The translations under genes were made by a program, and so were the position numbers. This document shows positions 12,530 to 23,739 of a stretch of DNA of 64,000 nt, piece after piece. Numbering within the stretch: the first letter of the stretch is position 1; the number at the start of each line of letters is the position of its first letter. The DNA is from Guillardia theta CCMP2712 (lineage: Eukaryota > Cryptophyceae > Pyrenomonadales > Geminigeraceae). Location: positions 27,535-91,534 of the forward strand of contig NW_005434561.1 of NCBI RefSeq assembly GCF_000315625.1, given 5' to 3'. Below the pieces are notes generated by a model. The model did not search any database, had not been told where the DNA came from, and worked only from the letters and a program-made list of their open reading frames with translations.

Positions 12530-14590
12530 GCGCAGCAGCGGATCAGTAGAGAAGTGAGAACGATGAAGGGCATGAATACATACGAGAGGAAGTGCGACCG
12601 CGATAAGGATCTGCTTGTCTCTCAACACGTCTTCTCGCGCACGCTTGACACAAGGGTCAAGCTTCCATCACCATCATGGCCTTCCGAACCTGCTTCCTCG
12701 GCAGAGGCTTGTGTTCAGGCTCCTTGCTGGATGTGTCTGGTCGCTGGCAGAAGGGTAAGGTTGAGGTCCGCATAGTCTGACCGCCATGCTCTCACCCTCT
12801 CTCTCATCTCCGCGCCTAGTCACTGGTCCAGCATTGCGACTCCTCCGTACAACCCATTTCCAGCCCGCCTCGGTCCATTTTTATCAAAGTGGGAAAGGAC
12901 AGCAAGGTTTTGTTGTATGATGGCAACATTGCTGTCTCGTCAGGGCTGGTTCAAGCTCGCCTCTGTGATTTCCTAGTAATTGAGAAAAGACAGAAACATA
13001 AATTATACTGATAAGTGCATGCACACCAATTCGCTGCCTTTCGGGGCCAGGGATCTGGGGTGGGGATTCAAGGTCGGGGCTGTCAGGGGGCCGGTCACGA
13101 GTTGACGGGGATAAAGTGGGGTGAAGAAGAGGCCGTTCGGAGGTCAGGGGGTGGTATGAAGTACCGGTACAAGATATGAGTTCCTTCTAGTAAAATAGCA
13201 GGGTGATAGGTCATCCGGAGGAAAAATTCCGAGTGGGTGGGGGTACAAGTTGGGGAGCAACAGGTAAAAGTTGGGGAAATATGAAACGTTGGTGCAAAAG
13301 GGGGTACATTTCCTCAGGATGGTTGGAGGGGTGGTAGGGGTCCTGATGGGCTTGCGAGGTACAATTGCAACACAGGAGTACCCAAAGAAGTTACCTGGTC
13401 CTGTGGGGTCATGACAGCGTTTCAGAAGCAGCACGGGTAGTAGATGGACATGAAATTCCATGAGGGGGTGGGGATGAGTTGGAGAATGTAAAACTGGGGG
13501 AGGGTCAGGAGACTCGGGGAGGGAGGAGGGCCACTACCTCAAGGCTTCGAGAGCCTTCTGGATTCCCCATTTAGACTACCCACCCCCTTCGAGAATCGAA
13601 ATGTGAATTTGGACCTAGCAATCTCTAATGAAACTCTTTAGACAGGGGTGGGGTACATGGTATACTGACCCCGTCACTTTTCCTTTAAGGCTGATATTAT
13701 TCCCCAAGTTATGTACCTGAAACTGTCGTGTGGAGACGCCTGAAAGAGAGGGGTGAGGTATCTCAAAGATGGGGTGCAGCTCCAACATGATGTCAATTTT
13801 AATGATTTCCTGTCCAAATTTGGAGTTTTTCACCGAAAGTATTTGTAAATTTTGAAATTTAAAAGAAGAAGTTGAGTCCAAGAATCATATTCTAACATCT
13901 GATATGTGAATGGGGGTAGGGGTCATGAAACTACCCACCTGAGAGAGATTCATTGAACAACTTTACCTCTCAGAACCCCATGGTGGAAAGCACCCCACCC
14001 TCCAAAAATATACCCATCAATTCCCAGTTGAGCACCCCTCTTGATAGGCTGAAATCCTCTGGTTCTACCACCCCACCAGGGATTCCATCCCCCGTTCTAA
14101 GGACAGCTGTGAGGGATGACACCACCCATCTTACCCAACAAACTCCCCCGATTCATGACCCCCTACCCTTAATATAACGGAACTTGGAAGGGTAGGGTTA
14201 TTTGCACCCGAGAATAAAGGGGTGTGTCCAACACACTTGTGTATTGTGTGCGATGGGTATATAACTAATAGGGTAGGGGTAGTGGAAGACAAAGGAATTG
14301 CTTCCTTCAAAGAGGAGGCTTGATAGTATACCTTCTTGAATTGGAAGATATCAGAACGATTCTCGCTCCTTTCCTTACTATAAATGCCAATCGCTGATTT
14401 TCAAAGCAGGTGACAATGCTAAGGGTAGGGTACTGGATTTTTGTGGGTGGATATTCAAAAGGGTGGGTCAATGGACTGAAGGTAGTGACTGCAACTTGGG
14501 TGGTACCCCACCCCAAATGGCCAATTCCACCCACCCCAGTTTAGACCACTGGTTCCATGGTGGGTATGGGGGGTGGAAGGGGACGTTAGG
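12530..14590. other. Gene-free block with alternating G-rich and C-rich strands
   Basis: 12530-13000 shows nothing clear. From about 13020 to 13560 the plus strand is loaded with GGGGT/GGGTGG words, 13920-14165 is the reverse (CCACCCC/ACCCC), and 14170-14580 is G-rich again. GTACCGGTAC at 13161-13170 also occurs in the similar block at 24870. No coding potential is seen. Confidence 0.6.
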
Positions 14591-14592
14591 TC

Positions 14593-14602
14593 TCTATATA
14601 GG
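14593..14602 (+). promoter_or_regulatory. Possible TATA box of proline dehydrogenase gene
   Basis: CTATATAGG lies 110-119 bases upstream of the chosen start codon. It would place transcription start near 14620-14630, with the ATG at 14712 as the first downstream ATG. This is sequence inference only. Confidence 0.45.
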
Positions 14603-14711
14603 AGGAGACGGAAGGGAGAACGCGAGTACACGAGAGGAGCTTGGAAGCAAGAGCGAACAAACAGGAGGCAGCTTCTCAGCACATACTTCACAGAGACATC
14701 TCAAGTGTTTG

Positions 14712-16475
14712 ATGCTTCACTCCAGAGGCTATGTGATCTCCGGTGTGAAACGTTTGGATGGCAAACAGCTCGGGAAGCATGTGATTCGGTTGGCGAAAGC
14801 GTCCGATGCTTCCCCTCACGACAAGAGCGCTCGCTCCAAGAGCACTTCCGCTATCCCAGTGGTCACTGCCCAGCATGTTGAGCATATCAGACCGATGAAT
14901 GACTGGAAGTTGAACTTTGAGGATACAACCCAGAGCCTCGCATGCAAGAGCAGCTATGAGCTCGCTCTTGCCTCTGCCATCTTTCAAGTGTGCTCCATTC
15001 AGCCGCTGGTCAAGAATGCCAAGGACATGTACTCTTACGCAACCAAGGTGCTCGGGCATGGGATCCCCGATGCTGTCGTGAGGGCGTCTTTCTTCAAGCA
15101 CTTCTGTGGAGGGGAAAGCTCTGGCGACCTTAAGCCGGTTGTGCAGAAGCTTGGAGTGCATGGCATCGGAGCCATCCTTGACTATGCCGCTGAGGCTGAT
15201 GTTGCTCACACCCCAGAGGCAAGGCCAGGGATGAGCGCTTCTGCTGAGGCCATGGAGCAACAGTTTGAGGGAAATGCTCGCATCATTATGGATGCCATCG
15301 ATGCTGCCTCGGAAGTCTCTGCGTCAGGTGGCAAGGAGGGCTTCACGGCTGTAAAGCTCACAGGAATGGGAAGGCCGGAGATGTTGAGCAGGATCAGCTC
15401 AATCTTGACATGGCTGCGCCAGACGTTCGCCCGTCTGGATGACGACGGCAATGGTCTTCTCACGCAGGAGGAATTCATCAAGGGTTTGTCGAAAGCTGGC
15501 TCGAATCTGTCACACGAGGAGCTGTGCTCTATCTATCAGTCTATTGACGCCAACAAAGACTCAATGGTGGACGTCACTGACTGGATGGACTCACTTTGGC
15601 CTTCCGATCCAAAGTTCTCCTTGATCTTCACCAGCTCGTTCAAGCACCTGCAAGGACCACAGTTCCGCTCGCTAGATGATGAGGAGTGTTACCAGTACCA
15701 GACGATGCTGGACAGGTTAGAGAAGCTCGCAGCATATGCTGAGCTCAAGGGTGTCAAGCTTCTGGTTGATGCTGAGCAGAGCTACATGCAACCCGCGATT
15801 GATCATCTTGCCCTCGTCCTCATGAGACGTCACAATCATGAGAATCCTGTCATCTTCAACACATATCAGTGCTACTTGGTCGACTCCTTCGATCGTGTGA
15901 AGCTGGACGTCCAGCGTGCTGAACGCTACGGGTTTGTCTTTGCTGCAAAGGTTGTCAGGGGAGCCTACATGCACCAAGAGAGAAAGCTAGCAGCTGAGCA
16001 GGGCTACCCCGATCCCATCCATCCCAACATCGAGGCAACCCACAAGAACTTTGATGCTGTGGTGGATTTCCTCATCTCGAGGAAGGGTCAGATGGATCCT
16101 GAGACCTTCAAGGCTGAGACGGAGGAGGAGACTGAACGTCGCAAGAAGCTTGCCATCATGATCGCCTCCCACAACGAGGAGTCGATTCTCAAGGCTGCTG
16201 AGAAGATGAATCAGATGGAGATCTCTCCGGCTCAGAGTGGGATCTACTTCGGTCAGCTGCAGGGAATGTGCGACCATGTTTCCTTCGCTCTTGGCAAGAA
16301 GCACTTCAACGTGTACAAGTACCTCCCGTATGGCCCCGTCAAGGAGGTGATGCCGTACCTGCTGAGGAGGCTGGAGGAGAACAGCGACATTCTTGCGGGA
16401 GTCAAGAAGCAGAAGAAGCTGATCATGACCGAGCTCTCGCGTCGTCTGGGATGGCGCAAGCATGCAAGCTGCTGA
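14712..16475 (+). CDS. PRODH: Mitochondrial proline dehydrogenase with internal EF-hand pair
   Basis: FAD enzyme oxidising proline to pyrroline-5-carboxylate in mitochondria. Single exon, 587 aa from the ATG at 14712. The frame is open further upstream to 14463, but that start would precede the TATA-like box. The N-terminus is basic and Ser-rich, suiting a mitochondrial presequence. Catalytic-barrel motifs: LGVHGIGAILDYAAEA (148-163), FTAVKLTGMG (211-220), LLVDAEQSYMQPA (350-362), FNTYQCYL (382-389), AKVVRGAYMHQER (412-424), IASHNEES (484-491), GIYFGQLQGMCDH (510-522), and VYKYLPYGPVKEVMPYLLRRLEEN (534-557). Between the second and third motifs sit two EF-hand loops, DDDGNGLLTQEEF (243-255) and DANKDSMVDVTDW (279-291), implying Ca2+ control. 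Calcium-binding insertions occur in other eukaryotic PRODHs. Only the first loop has near-canonical ligands. The GC-rich coding sequence contrasts sharply with the G-run flank. Confidence 0.96.
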   Translation: MLHSRGYVISGVKRLDGKQLGKHVIRLAKASDASPHDKSARSKSTSAIPVVTAQHVEHIRPMNDWKLNFEDTTQSLACKSSYELALASAIFQVCSIQPLVKNAKDMYSYATKVLGHGIPDAVVRASFFKHFCGGESSGDLKPVVQKLGVHGIGAILDYAAEADVAHTPEARPGMSASAEAMEQQFEGNARIIMDAIDAASEVSASGGKEGFTAVKLTGMGRPEMLSRISSILTWLRQTFARLDDDGNGLLTQEEFIKGLSKAGSNLSHEELCSIYQSIDANKDSMVDVTDWMDSLWPSDPKFSLIFTSSFKHLQGPQFRSLDDEECYQYQTMLDRLEKLAAYAELKGVKLLVDAEQSYMQPAIDHLALVLMRRHNHENPVIFNTYQCYLVDSFDRVKLDVQRAERYGFVFAAKVVRGAYMHQERKLAAEQGYPDPIHPNIEATHKNFDAVVDFLISRKGQMDPETFKAETEEETERRKKLAIMIASHNEESILKAAEKMNQMEISPAQSGIYFGQLQGMCDHVSFALGKKHFNVYKYLPYGPVKEVMPYLLRRLEENSDILAGVKKQKKLIMTELSRRLGWRKHASC

Positions 16476-16635
16476 ATTGGTCGATGGGCCTCCTGTCAGT
16501 TTTGGTAGTGTGGAGAGTGCAGGAGCTCTTGAGTTTTTGTAGAATAACTTGATTATTACTCTGTAAATACATGATCTAAAAGAATTCATGTGCCCTCTCC
16601 CTCGCCATCCTTTCTCTGCCATCTCCTTTCCTTCC

Positions 16636-17532
16636 TCATATCTTGGGCATCTTGATCGGAGGGAGGTACCCAGCCTTATTGCCAAACGCTGTCACCTGCC
16701 CATCCGCAGGTCAAGGCTCCCTCGACACACGTCAGGACGTACCGAGGAGAAGTCATCAGAGATCTGTTTCTGCAGCATCTTCATCTTCTGCGCGATCATC
16801 TTCCTCTTAGCCTGCACAAGGAGTGAACCTGAGCGCCCCGAGCACCGAGAGGTGTCTGCACATCATCCTGCAGCGAGGACTGCGATCGCTTCTTCTTGTC
16901 GCTGTTCTTGAGCGCTTTCTCGGCGTTCTCAGCTTCCTGCACAACTCAAACTCAGTAAGGACCGTGACTTTCAAGGGTCCGGACCTGCAGCGCCTTGTTC
17001 ACATGATGTCTGATCTGTGCGTTCTTCGTGCTCACACGAGCCGCTGGAGGAGAGAGAACGCGGATCAGGGTTGTACAAGTCAAGAGAGGTTCTGCTGACC
17101 TCGCACTCGATGTTTGGCTCCCTCGATTTGCTTCGAGTCTGTATCTTCTGCGTGAGAGATGAGGAAGAGAAGAACGAAGCCTCACATGAGTGAGCTTTCT
17201 TCGTGTGACTCTTGATCCCACGAGTCAAGCCATGGATCCTCCTCAACATGGCATCGATTGTTTTCATGTCCTCATTCTCTCGTTTCTTGGCCTGGGCACA
17301 ACATTAGGTCAGAGAGGTCACCAGCCTCCCACTCTCATCGAGAGATCACCATGGAGAAGTCAAAGCTGCAACCAACGACAAGGAGGAGGAGGAGGAGGAG
17401 TCTCTGATGCCCTTGCATCGATGCCATCCTCTCGTCGGCCAAAACGGTACCCGTCAAATCAGTACATACAGGCTCCTTCACCGGTGCAAGGATAGCAAGG
17501 AGAGCAAGCGCAGGCCTCTTCTCGTTGGTCAA
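16636..17532 (-). CDS. Lys/Arg-rich coiled-coil protein, multi-exon
   Basis: Not recognised. Transcript-order exons read AKKRENEDMKTIDAMLRRIHGLTRGIKSHTKKAHS, KIQTRSKSREPNIECE, AARVSTKNAQIRHHVNKALQ, EAENAEKALKNSDKKKRSQSSLQ, AKRKMIAQKMKMLQKQISDDFSS, and finally VTAFGNKAGYLPPIKMPKI before the stop at 16636-16638. Clear GT...AG borders separate them, for instance the final GTACGT...GGGCAG intron. Composition is basic with helical heptads, suggesting a cytoskeletal or scaffold protein. The first exon is not fixed; sequence up to 17532 may contribute. It is transcribed toward the proline dehydrogenase gene (convergent, 160 bp between stops). Confidence 0.6.
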
Positions 17533-17539
17533 GGGAAGC

Positions 17540-18200
17540 TCAGCAGCTAAAGCTCTCTCTCCTTCCTCTCCTTCCTCTGCTTCCTCTGCTTCCTCTTTCC
17601 TCTCCTTCCACGTCCGCTAGGCTCCTGCCTTGACTTTGCCACGCCGCTTGCTCGCCCTCATCCCCTCACCCACTTCGCTGCCGCCTCAGGAAGCTGCTCA
17701 GGAAGCGCCTGAGGACAGCAGTGACCCCATACTAGAGCTGTGAGATTATTATATGATGAGACTAAGTAAAACCCCTATAGTGAGGTAGTCGCGATCCGAA
17801 CAGGCCTCTGCCATCCCCCCCATGTCCCTTTGAATTCAAGTGAGCCCGATCGGTCCGCCGGACTTCGGAAGCTCTCCGGAGGTCCCAACCGAGTTAAAAA
17901 GAAGTCAACGGGTTTGACTCGTTCTATTTCGAGCGAGCGAGGGGCCCGATCAATGGCTGCCCGTTCATGTCAAGTTGCTCAACTTAGCTAGAGCGCCGGG
18001 TGAGTTTCTCGAGTCACAGGACTGAGGGAGAACTTGTCGCGACAGTATGCTACTTGTCAGTAGAGGAGAGGGCCAGTGGGCGACAAGAGAGCTCTAGTGG
18101 GCCGGGAGGAACGTAACTTGCAGTGGAGTAGAAGGAGGAGAGAGGAGGTTGCCTGACAGAATTTCTATCAGGACGGAGTGAGACTTGAAAATTCGCGGAT
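17540..18200. other. Intergenic with GC-rich island
   Basis: 17540-17700 is a pyrimidine-rich stretch. 17820-17990 carries GGTCCGCCGGACTTCGGAAG, GAGTTAAAAAG and GGGCCCGATC words shared with the other GC-rich islands of the window. No gene seen. Confidence 0.5.
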
Positions 18201-18211
18201 CTGCTCAAACC

Positions 18212-19525
18212 ATGCCCAACAGCGGCGGGCGTCCCCTACTTGTGTACTTCATGGGATGCTGCGCCCTGGTTGCTGCTGGCGCCCTCTATCTCAGTGGCAA
18301 TGGTGGAGGGAAGGACGAGAGCGAGTTGATGAGCGCCCTTGTAAGGACGGCGAAGTCACAGCCTGGCAGGCTAGACGAACTTGCGACAGAGACGGCCTCG
18401 CTCAAGGTACATGCGCTGCCAGCCATGAAACCTTGGATGCTCAAATTGTTCGAGGGAGCCCAGAAGGTAAGGAATCATACCTAACTTGCCTCCGCTGCGA
18501 ATCGCACCTGACCGGGTGATGCCAGGAACAAAGTAGAGAAAACGAAGAGCAGCAGAAGGTTCAAGTGGAGCAGCGAGAAATTTTAAGTGGCAAGAAGGAC
18601 GAGAGAGATCCGTTCAGGCGGCAGGAGCATCAGTCGCAGGAATCCGCAACTGCGATCCACAAACAAGACTTGGACCTGATCACGAGCAGCAAGAAGTCAG
18701 CGCCCTTCGCTCAGGCGCTCGAGCATGTTCAGAGCGCAAAGAGCAAGACGATCAAGATTATTGAACGTGCGAAGAAACAGGTTTGATCGGACGCTGTGAG
18801 TGACGAGCCTGTTAATATGAAGGCAGATCATTGACTTGCTGAACGCGGAGGAGAAGTACGTGAGACAAACGGCATCTCGGGCCCAAACAAAGTACTTCGA
18901 TGAGGGCGTGATAAAAGTCAGCGACATCGATCAACACAAGTCGTTTGCTGCCAAGGACAATAGACGTGACAGTGCGAGAGAGCAGGAGACGTCAGAGGAG
19001 GTGAAGAGAAAGCCAAGTCGTGAGCAGCCATCGCATAGCAAGAAGGACTCGAACATGGAGGAGAAGAGGGAGACGAGGAAAGATGGAGGTGAAAGCATGC
19101 CGCAGGTTTGCTTCACGTATGCAGCTTGTATGTTGATATTTCTGACTATCACTCTTGCAGTCCTCCTCTTCCGCGCTGAAGTCACGGGATACGACAGGGA
19201 GCCTGATGGCGCTGTCGCAGGTTCTGGAGATGTTGTTGACATGTGGACAGCTGTTGTGAAACATGATGCAGGATTTTGACAAGGGCGGCTCCAGGTCAAA
19301 GCAGCAGTCACTGCACGAGCTGCTGAAGATTCAGAGGGAGTTGGAGAACGATTACAAGGTGAGACTCATGGACTTGAACGGTTGCCAAGTTGAATGCTCA
19401 CCGTGAGTCCAATCCGGCAGAATGTCATCGGGAAGGGGAGGGCTGCTCGCAACATTGCGAAGAAGTTCCACCTGAAGGAAAACAAGAAGACGAAGCTCGG
19501 AGCGATGCGATCAGAACCCTTGTGA
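18212..19525 (+). CDS. Signal-anchor protein with long charged coiled coil, six exons
   Basis: Not recognised. A complete model can be built: exons 18212-18466, 18526-18780, 18827-19105, 19161-19220, 19272-19358 and 19421-19525. All five introns are GT-AG, 46-62 nt, and in phase 0, giving 346 aa. Residues about 8-30 (LLVYFMGCCALVAAGALYLSG) form one transmembrane anchor close to the N-terminus. The rest is highly charged and helical (Lys/Glu/Gln) and ends KLGAMRSEPL. The topology is probably a short cytosolic end with a large lumenal or extracellular coiled coil. It resembles the gene at 50707-52818 in architecture but not obviously in sequence. Confidence 0.75.
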
Positions 19526-19568
19526 AGGTTTTCATAGAGTCGATATAAGTTGAATGTCATGACTTTTT

Positions 19569-19590
19569 TTACTCAAAGTTAAGTTTAAAA
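19569..19590 (+). repeat. Dispersed motif copy (ACTCAAAGTTAAGTTTAAA)
   Basis: One of the dispersed 18-22-nt motif copies found in this window, here only 44 bases after the stop of the upstream gene. See the finding on the shared motif. Confidence 0.6.
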
Positions 19591-19849
19591 ATCAGTACGA
19601 AGAGGACAATCAGGAGACTAAAGGAGGCTTGACCCTGACACAAGTAGATGTCGCACAGAATTATCAAGCCCGCATGCCTCGCTAGCGGCACCGTGACTGT
19701 TCCCTACCATTCCAGCACCACCCACCCCCTGCTTGTATTCTGCTCCCACTACCCCTTGTCCCTCCAACTTCGCCCTCGCATCCTTTACTCGCACTGCGGC
19801 ACCTCCCCCCCTGCTGTCCTCCTGGTCCCACCGGCAACGAGCGGCAGGG

Positions 19850-20266
19850 ATGGACAGGAAACTACAGAAGATGAACGCGAAGCTGAACCCCACGAAGCTG
19901 CCGCACAACCCGATCTCCAAGAATGCGCGCAAGAAGGAGATGGAGCTTAAGAGCAAGGAACAGAAGCAGATCAGAGCACAGGCAGAGAAGTCGTTGGACG
20001 CTGCCAACTGGACCAAGGAGGTCTTCAAGGGCGACAAGTTTGCTGGACGGGTAGAGGAAAGTCTTGAGGACAAGCTCGTCAAGTCTGCGGTGGGTCTGGT
20101 GACCTACGACGAGCTGTGCGAGAAGAGAGAGACGCTCGCGCAGGAGATGGCGAGCGAGAAGGAGGCAGAGGCTTCCGCAGCTAAGAAGCACAAGAAGCAG
20201 AAATCCCGCAGCACCCTCTCGTTTGACGTGGATGAGGACGAGACAGGCCTAGCAGAAGAGCCCTGA
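19850..20266 (+). CDS. XAP5/FAM50-like protein, short form
   Basis: 138 aa from the ATG at 19850. The frame is open back to 19733, but that extension is Pro/Ser-rich and unlike the family. The segment VGLVTYDELCEKRETLAQ, followed by a Lys-rich stretch and LSFDVDEDE, matches the N-terminal half of XAP5/FAM50 nuclear proteins (VGLVT...LSF.....E). The preceding region is Lys/Glu helical, as in the family. FAM50 proteins are about 330 aa and carry a conserved C-terminal domain. Here the frame stops after DETGLAEEP and runs into a GGA repeat, so that domain is absent unless spliced from elsewhere. It may be a truncated copy or a separate small family. Confidence 0.65.
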   Translation: MDRKLQKMNAKLNPTKLPHNPISKNARKKEMELKSKEQKQIRAQAEKSLDAANWTKEVFKGDKFAGRVEESLEDKLVKSAVGLVTYDELCEKRETLAQEMASEKEAEASAAKKHKKQKSRSTLSFDVDEDETGLAEEP

Positions 20267-20304
20267 AGTGAAGTGAAGCCAAGAGGAGAAGCGCGTGTGC
20301 AGAG

Positions 20305-20475
20305 GAGGAGGAGGAGGAGGAGGAGGAGGAGGAGAAGGAGAAAAGGCCAAGGGGAGTGGAGGAAGGAGGAGGAGATAAGGAGGATGAGTAGAAGGAGCAG
20401 GAGCAGGAGATAAGGAGGATGAGTAGCAGGAGCAGGAGCAGGAGATAGGGAGGAGGAGTAGCGGGAGGAGGAGGA
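20305..20475. repeat. GGA/GGAGCA purine repeat
   Basis: Purine-only stretch of GGA units with GAGCAGGAGATAAGGAGGATGAGTA duplicated imperfectly. It separates the XAP5-like and cullin genes, which converge. Confidence 0.85.
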
Positions 20476-20544
20476 TCAGGAGGAGGCATGATCATGATTC
20501 GCATCATTCATTCGGCAACGCTGTCGACCAGAATTCCCAATCAC

Positions 20545-23500
20545 TTAAGCGAGATATTTATAAACGCCGTTGTTGTCTTTGTCACGCTCCAAGTACTGCA
20601 GGGCATGTCAACTCTTCACACACTTCAAGTCACTCGAACCTCTCTGGAGATGAGACTCTCAATGCGATTCTTGATCACCTGTCAACCCTCTTGTCACACA
20701 GGAGAAGCTCAGGTTCCTCCTACCTTGGGATCGGGTTTGAACAGCTTCATGAGCTGTTGGGAGACTTCCATCACCAGCTGCTGGTGTGCCATCGTCTTCC
20801 TCGCCTTCATCACACGGACGATGGACGCCTCCACAGCATGTTTCCTGACCAAACTCTCAGTGGGGACAAACCTCGTGAGTCGCCCAACCTATCCTCGTCA
20901 ACAGTTTGCTTTGTCGACAACTTCTCATCCTGCGAAACCTGCTTTGACTTAGCACTCTGTTTCGTGGAGAGATGGGATTCAAACCTTGGTAACAAGGAGC
21001 GACATCTTGATCTTCCTCTGACGATCTGTGAACTTGCTGCGAGGACATTGAGAACCGCCGGATCGAAAAGATACAAGAAAATACCGATTGAAAGTGAACA
21101 CATCGGAATCTGCTATCTCCTTGCCCTTAGGGGTTTTGGTGAGAATTTGGTACCTAAGGCGAGCATGACTCCAGGCCTCACGAGCAGGCGGACTTAAGCT
21201 TACTTGCTCAAGGCTAATGTCTGAAGATACTTCTTTAGCTCTTCCATGGGAAGCTTGGTCGCGTTCGCAATCTCCTGAGTTGTGTATTCCTCTTGCTGAT
21301 TGTACAGCATTAAAATACATGCTTGGTAAGTAGAAATAACCTGAAAATTTCAAAACCTTTCAAAAGTTGTCAACGAATCGATAAACAATCTTACCAAATC
21401 GATCGGTTTTGGGTCAAATCTGCCCAATACTACACATGTTCCAAGGGTATGAATCCACTTCAACTTGCGATGAGATGTTCTGGATTCGTAGAATTGGGTG
21501 AACTTATCCACACACTTGACAAGCTCGTTTGGCAGGTTGACTTCGTCAACTTTGTAAGTGGGCCAGAATCCGGTTGTGAGCACTGTAACAGAGCATTCCA
21601 TTCCTAGGTTGATATCATTATTTTTCATCCATTGCGTGAAGTTATTCTGCCCATCCTGCCAATCATGTTTGAGAATCGAGCTCAAATGACTCAAAACAAT
21701 GAGCAGAACCTTAGAAACATTCATATCTGTAAGCATTCCCTCCAGCTTGGAGGTGAATTGTGCACCGCATCGATACTGGTTTTGTGTCAGTGCCCATCCT
21801 CATCCTCAAGGAACGCTCAAGTCACCTTCAGCTTGGTGATCAAACTTCTCTCGTCATCATCCGATGCACTGCGATTGAGGAGCAATCTCTTCGCTAGTTG
21901 TTTTCTGTAGTACTCAGCAAACATGTCCTGTAAGCAGAAAGTCACACGGTGCGATGAAAGACAAAAAACAAACAAGTAAAAGGGGTGAAGACCATACCTT
22001 ATCACTCAGGTAGGAGAAGAGCATCACAATCTTGTCAAGAATAGAATCGATCTCTCCTTCTATCTTGTCTCCACCAGTCTTCATAATGTTGTCACAGAAA
22101 GAAGACAAAAGCTCCGCGGTTGTGGTCGAGCCAATGTCCTTGTTCACGAAAACTTCAAAGGCCTCTTTCAAGACCTTCTGAAAAAGGGTATTGTTGCCAA
22201 AGGGTCCATTCACCAAGGCCAAGTACTGATCATGAAGTTCAATCAACTGCTGCGCATAGTTTGAGTGATCCTTTTCTCCCTCTTGCTTCCTGACCAAGCT
22301 CATTCCGACCTGTGTGAGTGTCAGGTTCTGCTGTGACCCCGAACAGAAAGCATTACATCTACAATATGCTCTCGCACGATTTGACTGATTGGCTGTAGGC
22401 CACAATCCGGACTATTTGGTAACCTTGTAAACAATTTGTACATTCTTGCAAGATCTATGAGATAGTAAGATTCCAGAATTAGAACAAGGTTGAAATAAGA
22501 CCTTCAGTCTTTCCTTCACGAAGAAGAGCTCTGCAACCAGTCTCTTCTTTGTCCAACAAGGCAGTTTGGTGTACAGCAAGCAGCTGGTTCTCACATTCCT
22601 ACACCAACGTCAGTCCGAACGAAATCAACGAGGTTTGATGCCTTCAGAAGCTTTTCTTCACTGACACTGTGAAGATACGCGTGCACCCTCTCCACTTCTT
22701 GCTGCAACCTGTTTTCGGCCTGTTTTACAAGCGACAAATTTGTTAATTTTTTATGAAGTAGAAGCGATAAACGAGATGTTGAATTTACCTTCTTCATGTA
22801 CTCTGGACAACTGTCTGTTGCAATCCATTGGGCACTTTCTCTTGCATAAAACTCACTGGTGGTAGCCAGTAGGTTTTGCTCCAACTCTTTGTTGTAAACA
22901 TTGAATCTTGCTGCGCCAATGTCCCCCAACTCTTCGCCCACCCGAGTGGGGAATAGTGGTCTCCAGTCCCCGATCTCCACAAAAACCTGGCGAATGCATT
23001 TCAAACACAATACAGACATATATAATGATCAACACTACAAAACTTACATTTACAACAGACTTGAGAAGTTCTCGATCTACGTCTTCGCCTTCCCTTTCTT
23101 TCTCAATCATTCCCAAGATGCCTGCTCGTACATCTTCTTTGACTGCATTGAACACAACCTGCTCAAACTTTTGAACACCTAAGAGGACAGGTCACATACT
23201 TCGTATATCACGTCATGAGAGCCTTACCCACTGCTTTAAGAGGCAGACCGCTTATGCGTTTAATGTAGAAGCGGTCCTGCGATTCAAATAAACGGCTGCA
23301 AGTAAGACATACGTGAAGACAACGTTACCAGATACACAAACAGCTTCCACATCTGTCGGACAAGGAGCTTGTGATTCTTCCACCTTTTGGCAAATTCGTG
23401 CAGCATAGCCTCTCCCTTTTTTGATTTGATAGCTGGGAGGACAGTTGCATGCAGGTAGGTTTCATAGATCATTCCGTATTTCTGATAGAGTTGATCTGCA

Positions 23501-23731
23501 TAATTATTCGGTGCCTTCTGCGTACACATCGCATAGCAGTTCCTAAATCCATCAAATTACAACTAGCCCAGCCTGCAAGCTTATGAAAACTCACGTGTAT
23601 AGCTCAGAATGCAGGGAAAGCGCAAATGGTTCTCTAAAACCGCCTTCCATGATCTCGATAAACTTGTCAAATCCTTCCTGCATTTTGCCCCATCCTTGTT
23701 CCAGCGTGATATAGTCTTGAGACTGCATCAT
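20545..23731 (-). CDS. CUL1: Cullin, CUL1 type, multi-exon
   Basis: Scaffold of an SCF-type cullin-RING ubiquitin ligase in cytosol and nucleus. The start [23 protein letters not shown] (23731) resembles plant CUL1. N-terminal cullin repeats follow ([70 protein letters not shown]). Then come the cullin homology domain ([53 protein letters not shown]), WHA and the C-terminus: [25 protein letters not shown], which contains the neddylation Lys region, then [20 protein letters not shown] and [16 protein letters not shown], with stop at 20545-20547. More than ten short GT-AG introns; those near the 3' end are clean, for example the one ending TTGACAG before VIKNRIE. All landmarks are intact, so the gene is probably functional. 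Confidence 0.93.
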
Positions 23732-23739
23732 GCAGGGGA

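Noticed and set aside
14463-14711. Upstream in-frame extension of proline dehydrogenase
   Set aside because: It would start before the TATA-like box and encode Gly/Trp-rich sequence from the G-rich block; the ATG at 14712 gives a proper presequence.
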